From: Paraburkholderia sediminicola
GTDB lineage: Bacteria > Pseudomonadota > Gammaproteobacteria > Burkholderiales > Burkholderiaceae
DNA: 64,000 bases
Assembly: GCF_902859805.1 (NCBI RefSeq)
Contig: NZ_CADIKC010000004.1
Location: forward strand, 62,001 to 126,000
Direction: 5' to 3'
Part shown: positions 59,629 through 64,000 of the stretch, piece after piece
How positions within the stretch are numbered: the stretch's first letter is position 1
Layout of the letters: the number at the start of each line of letters is the position of its first letter
Position numbers and translations under genes: made by a program
The notes under the pieces: model-generated
The model's input: the letters and a program-made list of their open reading frames with translations, nothing else
Databases searched by the model: none
What the model was told of the DNA's origin: nothing

Positions 59629-60459
59629 TCACGGCAATTTTCGACCTGCACGCTGAACTGCTTGCGGCTTCCATGAAATCAGGATCCCCGCTTCCCCGCA
59701 TAGTTGATTGATTGAATCCACCGCGGCTTCCGGCACCAGCCAAAGCCAAAGGTCATTCCCTATGGGCTGCAGGGATCCACGACTGTCTTCCGCGACAATC
59801 CATTCTTTAAGCGGAACCCCACCAACCACGATGTTCAGATGACGATCGTTTATAACATTGATCGGATACACCATCCTTAGCATGCTTTCTTGATAGCGAG
59901 CCGCTCCATAAGACCCGCCTGGCACCTCCTTGCCGAAGGCTGACGGATTCTCGTACGGTTTCAGTTTTGCGAGATTGGTTCCGGCTGCATAGTAAAACGC
60001 GGAGGTCATCTTCGGCGCTTCATATGCTATTCCATAAGAGGCATGCAGACTCGTGGCTATTCGCTTGATGCAGTCGGTAAGCTTGCCGGCATTATCCGCA
60101 AGTTGAACGTCGAGCTGTGCATCAATACTAAAAAAACCACCAAAGGACGGCGTGTTGTAGCCGAACGAAGCGAGCCAGGGTACATGGCCACCTGAGTTGT
60201 TGTATATCCGGAAATCGGTTGCGACTCCAGATTCAATCAGGCTCTTGAGTTCATCGAAAGGAACCTCTACAAGTTCGACGTCCCTTTCGCCTGCTACTTC
60301 AATGTAACGCGTATATCCCGCGGTCGTTATGCCGACCGACATCTCTGAAAAGAACTCATGGCCGGCCCTGTATGCCTCAAGCGGACTTATTCGATCTGTC
60401 CCATATAACGCCATTCCTGTGCACATGATTCGCCCACTAAATTCCGGAAATAAGGTCAT
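59629..60459 (-). CDS. putative immunity protein for the RHS toxin
   Basis: Protein of 276 residues, no signal peptide, no recognised domain. Its ATG at 60459 lies 23 bases inside the RHS toxin gene, and its composition is less GC-rich than the surrounding genes. Aromatic segments such as FRIYNNSGGHVPWLASFGYN and NDLWLWLVPEAAVDS suggest a compact beta-rich fold. Overlap with, and location right after, a variable toxin C-terminus is the usual place of a cognate immunity gene. It may resemble DUF3396-type immunity proteins, but I cannot confirm this. An inner start at MCTGMALYG is possible. Confidence 0.65.
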   Translation of the reverse strand: MTLFPEFSGRIMCTGMALYGTDRISPLEAYRAGHEFFSEMSVGITTAGYTRYIEVAGERDVELVEVPFDELKSLIESGVATDFRIYNNSGGHVPWLASFGYNTPSFGGFFSIDAQLDVQLADNAGKLTDCIKRIATSLHASYGIAYEAPKMTSAFYYAAGTNLAKLKPYENPSAFGKEVPGGSYGAARYQESMLRMVYPINVINDRHLNIVVGGVPLKEWIVAEDSRGSLQPIGNDLWLWLVPEAAVDSINQLCGEAGILISWKPQAVQRAGRKLP

Positions 60460-63400
60460 CCAAAACGCTCTTGATATCGGACGCGTTGTACGGATGATCG
60501 AGAACGATAATTTCGCCGCGATTTGACGCCGGCAGATTGCCCATGGCAGCCCTGTTTCGAGCAGTCAACGTTGGGAGCTTGGCTCCCATATCAGTTCTCG
60601 ACGCGAGCTCTATTGCATGCGTCTGGCCGTTGACATCGACCGCCATAATATCGGGGCGTCTGAGCGACACATCCCCACCGTTCGCGTAATTGTACGAGCG
60701 ATTCAAATAGATATCCGTGAATTTTCCGCTCATTGCGAGTTTGTTTGCTATGACCTCGGAAAATTGATCGTGGCCTGGCGTTCCGTCTTTTTGTCCGGTG
60801 CCATGTATTTTCGCTCCGTTGACTTCTCGAACCGGACAGCATGCTAACCCGAACGGATCAATCAACGTGTCCGGGACCGTCACATAAGCATGGGTGCGCA
60901 GGCCACCAGCGAGTCCAAGCGGGTCGACCGTCAGGTACTGCCCTGTTTGAGGATCGTAGAATCGGTGCAGGTTGTAGAACAGATCGCTTTCCTCATCGTC
61001 CCATTGCCCGGGAAATCTGAGGTTTACTTCTGCCGGCTCGTCGTTCCCAACATGATTGTTGATCCGATCTAACGTGAGATGCCGCCCCCAAATCGTGTAG
61101 GAAGCGTCCCAGATTTTCGCGCCACTGCCGTCAAATATGGCCTTGGGTAAGCCGGACTGATCCGACAGAATTGGAAAGACACCACGATCTGTTTCATGTG
61201 CTAGCGGGTCAAAGTTCTCAGAAAAGTGCCAGCTCTTAACAAACGCACAAGTTCCGTCCTTGTCTTGCCACTGTTCCGCGAGCTGTCCACAGTCCCAAAG
61301 AAAGCGAATCGCTGTTCGCGCACCAACCAGCCTCTTTTCTACCCGCCTGCCGAACGCGTCGTACCGATAGATCCAAACCCCTCTCTCTGGTGTACTCACC
61401 TTCACCAGCCGGTTCAACCCATCCCACGTGTATTGCCAGGTCTTCGGCCTGAACCCAGGCTGCTCCACCGTCTTTTCGATCGCCCGCCCGCGTGCATCGT
61501 AACGATAGCGTGCGTAGCCGACACGTTCTGGGAGCCCGCCTGGCAGGTAGCGATGAGCGTCGGTTGGCCCCTGCTGGCCGTGCGCTGCAATGTTGAGGTT
61601 CGCGTCATAGCGGTAATGCTCCGGTGGCTGACGGAGGCCATGCACGGACGCTATCTGCCCACGTAAGTCGCGTTGATACGTCACGCTGTCAGAATCAGTG
61701 TCTATCCGCTCCAACTGCCCGGCCGCGTCGTACGAATACAGTTGACGCGTGAGGTTTTCCAACGCGTGAACCGGGTTCGACTGCATCTCGTCGAACGCCG
61801 ATCGCGGCCCCGCGACCTGCCGGCGCACACGGCCCAACGCATCGTATTGCCGCTGCATGACGAACTCGCCAGCCTGCCGGCTGGTCTCCCGCCCCTGACT
61901 ATCGCGCAGGATCGATATCGGGCCGACCTTAGTCAGTGCGCCGAGCGCGTCGTATTCATACTGCGTTTGCCGATGTGGCGTTACTCGCGCACTGCGTCGA
62001 CCTTCGGCGTCGTACATGTGTTTCAGGAGATCACCGTGCTGGTCCTCTCCAATCAGACGCCCCTGTCGGTCATAGCTGAAGCGCGTAACGTGGGCGGACT
62101 CTCCCCGAACTTCGGCCGTAGCGAGCCGACCCGCATCGTCATAGGTATAGACCAGCTCTACGTCGCCGGCGTCGACCGTTGTCAGGCGCCCAGACGGGTC
62201 GTACTCGTAACGCCATTTACCTCCGTCAGGCAGCGTCTTTACAAGTAAACGACCAATCGCATCCCGTTCGTAGTGCGTCGTGCGGCCGCCCCAGTCGATC
62301 TCAGTAACGAGCCGACCTGCGCCGTCGTAACGATATTCCCACGTCTCGCGCAGCGCATTAACGACCTTGGTCAGCCTCGTAGCGTGGTCGTACTCAAAGC
62401 GAGTAATGTGCCCTGAAGCATCGATCGACGCCGTAACAAGGTCAAACGGTCCGTACTCGCGCCGGGTAACGCGTCCGAGTTGATCGTTCTGCTCGACGAG
62501 CAGACCTTCGGTGTTGTACCGCGCACGGACAATGGCGCCGTCCGGCTGGATAATCTTTGCGACCGAGCCACGTGGATTTTCATCGCCCACCGAATGGTCA
62601 TACCGAGTGACGTTACCGTCTGGATCAACTTCTTCGATGAGACGCCCAAGGACATCAAATGCCGTACGGAATTCCGCGCCGGTCGGCAGTCGAGTCATGG
62701 TCAGCCGCAACTGCGCGTCGTAGTCGAGCCGCACTTCGCCAACGCCATCGATGACACGCAAGAGTTCGCCGCGCTCTCCATATCGGTAACACTTGATCGT
62801 CCCGCCGGGCTCCGTGCGAGCTATCAGGCGCTGCAGATGGTCGTATTCAAACTTGATGCGCACTCCATCGTGCAGTACGACCGCGGTCATCAGACGGGTG
62901 TCGTCATATTCAAACCGTGTCGTGCGGCCGGTTGGTTCCTCGACAGACACGAGATCGCCCGTATCGTCGTAGAGAAATTGAGTGCGTCGGCCGAGCGCAT
63001 CCACCTGAGTCAACAGCCGTCCGAGTCTCCACTCCCGTACGGTGGTGTGGCCGAGCGGATTTGTCTCCACAGTGACCAGGCCGTCGGCGTTGTAGTCGTA
63101 GACCCATTCGCCGTCGCCGTCGATGACGCGCGTGCGACCGTCCTCGTAGACAAATTGCCCGGTGTGATACCCCTGCCGCGTACCCGTTTCGACCACACGG
63201 CCAACTTCGTCGTACAGGTAGTGGACGTCGGTCTGATCGGTGTCCCGCCAGGCAGTCATCCATCCATTGCGGTCGTACGTGTAATTGAAATGGCCGTGCT
63301 GGAAGCTCGCGACGCGTGCCAGCATCGCCCCGTCATATCCGTATTCGACGAGCGTTCGAGGCTTGCCCGACACATCGTAAAGGACAATCTGGTCGACCTC

Positions 63401-64000
63401 GCGCTTCGCACCGCGATACAGAATATCGAGCCTGTAGCCGTCCGTATGCACAAGCCCCTCGAGACGGCCGTCCGCAGCGTACGTAAAGGTACAAGCATTG
63501 CCGCTCAGGTCCTCGATCCGCTCGAGCCTCGAAGTTTGAGCTTCGGCAAGCGGCGCAAACACCAATACCTGTCGTGTCTCGTGATCGAAAATCCGCGGTT
63601 CGTCCCGCTTGCCGATCAGGCGATAACGAGGCTCGCGCAGGTTAATGCCATCGAGACCGACCTCCGATGCAACGAAGGTAATCGTCTGTCCGCCCGCGTT
63701 ATGGAATCGCACGAGGTGTCCGCCGTCGAACGACAGGCGCTGCGACCAGTTGTTCGACCACTTAGGTCCGAGAAGCCCTTTGTCTTCCGAGCGCGTGCGG
63801 TAACGCCGCGTGAGCTGCAAAGGCAGCACACCCGGAATTGAAATGTCAGTGCGGACGTCGACCACTTCACCGGTCGCTACGTCGACCGGGTCTTCCTTGC
63901 ACGTGGAGACTTCGTCCTTCTTTCCAGACACCTCAGCAGATTGGGTTGGCTCCCGTTTCGGGAGCGCATCCCCGAGCATGCCGCCTAGCTTTGCGCCAAG
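60437..64000 (-). CDS. RHS-repeat polymorphic toxin, type VI secretion effector type, N-terminal part beyond the window
   Basis: The frame is open from the right edge (LGAKLGGMLGDALP at the end of an N-terminal region) to 60437, giving 1187 residues. The visible order is a DUF6531-like start (PVDVATGEVVDVRTDISIPG), dozens of YD/RHS repeats (YDALGRVRRQ, YDAAGQLERI) and the core end RFYDPQTGQYLTVDPLGLAG. The variable C-terminus of about 130 residues (60437-60835) is the toxin. It contains RRPDIMAVDVNGQTHAIELA, which could be a PD-(D/E)XK-like nuclease, and is richer in A+T than the core. PAAR-linked RHS proteins are injected by type VI systems, but no T6SS gene is in view. Confidence 0.9.
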   Translation of the reverse strand, partial: LGAKLGGMLGDALPKREPTQSAEVSGKKDEVSTCKEDPVDVATGEVVDVRTDISIPGVLPLQLTRRYRTRSEDKGLLGPKWSNNWSQRLSFDGGHLVRFHNAGGQTITFVASEVGLDGINLREPRYRLIGKRDEPRIFDHETRQVLVFAPLAEAQTSRLERIEDLSGNACTFTYAADGRLEGLVHTDGYRLDILYRGAKREVDQIVLYDVSGKPRTLVEYGYDGAMLARVASFQHGHFNYTYDRNGWMTAWRDTDQTDVHYLYDEVGRVVETGTRQGYHTGQFVYEDGRTRVIDGDGEWVYDYNADGLVTVETNPLGHTTVREWRLGRLLTQVDALGRRTQFLYDDTGDLVSVEEPTGRTTRFEYDDTRLMTAVVLHDGVRIKFEYDHLQRLIARTEPGGTIKCYRYGERGELLRVIDGVGEVRLDYDAQLRLTMTRLPTGAEFRTAFDVLGRLIEEVDPDGNVTRYDHSVGDENPRGSVAKIIQPDGAIVRARYNTEGLLVEQNDQLGRVTRREYGPFDLVTASIDASGHITRFEYDHATRLTKVVNALRETWEYRYDGAGRLVTEIDWGGRTTHYERDAIGRLLVKTLPDGGKWRYEYDPSGRLTTVDAGDVELVYTYDDAGRLATAEVRGESAHVTRFSYDRQGRLIGEDQHGDLLKHMYDAEGRRSARVTPHRQTQYEYDALGALTKVGPISILRDSQGRETSRQAGEFVMQRQYDALGRVRRQVAGPRSAFDEMQSNPVHALENLTRQLYSYDAAGQLERIDTDSDSVTYQRDLRGQIASVHGLRQPPEHYRYDANLNIAAHGQQGPTDAHRYLPGGLPERVGYARYRYDARGRAIEKTVEQPGFRPKTWQYTWDGLNRLVKVSTPERGVWIYRYDAFGRRVEKRLVGARTAIRFLWDCGQLAEQWQDKDGTCAFVKSWHFSENFDPLAHETDRGVFPILSDQSGLPKAIFDGSGAKIWDASYTIWGRHLTLDRINNHVGNDEPAEVNLRFPGQWDDEESDLFYNLHRFYDPQTGQYLTVDPLGLAGGLRTHAYVTVPDTLIDPFGLACCPVREVNGAKIHGTGQKDGTPGHDQFSEVIANKLAMSGKFTDIYLNRSYNYANGGDVSLRRPDIMAVDVNGQTHAIELASRTDMGAKLPTLTARNRAAMGNLPASNRGEIIVLDHPYNASDIKSVLDDLISGI

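Noticed and set aside
62480..63841. 453-codon open frame on the plus strand
   Set aside because: Antisense to the RHS repeats; the repeated YD pattern on the minus strand is decisive.

Overview
The window looks like a Burkholderiaceae genome, most likely Paraburkholderia: GC-rich DNA, dense single-strand operons, many LysR/GntR regulators and ABC importers, and catabolic islands typical of a secondary replicon. This placement is inferred from gene content and composition; no rRNA, tRNA, insertion sequence, CRISPR or replication origin was recognised.

Layout. (1) 1-10759: guanidine utilisation. A minus-strand operon (two DUF1989 deiminase subunits, a biotin-dependent urea/guanidine carboxylase, a 40-codon ORF and an ABC permease cut by the left edge) and a plus-strand gene for the matching binding protein are each preceded by a guanidine-I riboswitch and a sigma-54 -24/-12 type promoter. 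Between them lie a 2-oxoglutarate oxygenase, a TIM-barrel protein and a small winged-helix protein. (2) 10873-20080: a secreted protein, a solitary MreB, an SDR, a Gfo/Idh oxidoreductase, and a LysR gene divergent from an old-yellow-enzyme/MFS/aldo-keto-reductase/old-yellow-enzyme operon. (3) 20122-29527: one long minus-strand operon read as biuret catabolism: allophanate hydrolase, a BMP-type ABC importer, biuret hydrolase, a second cysteine hydrolase, an AtzH/HpxZ-like protein and a GntR regulator, also with a GG-N10-GC promoter. (4) 29877-37996: a gamma-glutamyltransferase-like hydrolase, GntR, a polysaccharide-deacetylase-like protein and a four-gene polyamine-type ABC importer. (5) 38036-38852: a large imperfect inverted repeat without credible genes. 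(6) 39007-42624: organosulfur-type flavoprotein genes. (7) 42718-50910: mixed chromosomal genes, including a stand-alone SLATT-like protein and an orphan DUF4118 sensor. (8) 51109-57899: a histidine-ammonia-lyase homologue in which the MIO-forming Ala-Ser-Gly is deleted, with a Rieske oxygenase/reductase/binding-protein operon and glutathione-dependent formaldehyde detoxification. (9) 58085-59561: a tandem glycine riboswitch ahead of a DadA-type dehydrogenase. (10) 59629-64000: an RHS toxin gene (5' end beyond the window) with a probable immunity gene.

How it fits together. Guanidine (carboxylase plus CgdAB) and biuret (BiuH) both yield allophanate, and the only allophanate hydrolase visible lies in the biuret operon. 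The three promoters with sigma-54 spacing suggest common nitrogen control, with the riboswitches adding guanidine sensing. In the 51-58 kb region the expected logic is uptake, lyase or demethylase attack on a methylated substrate, and removal of the formaldehyde released; the substrate is unknown.
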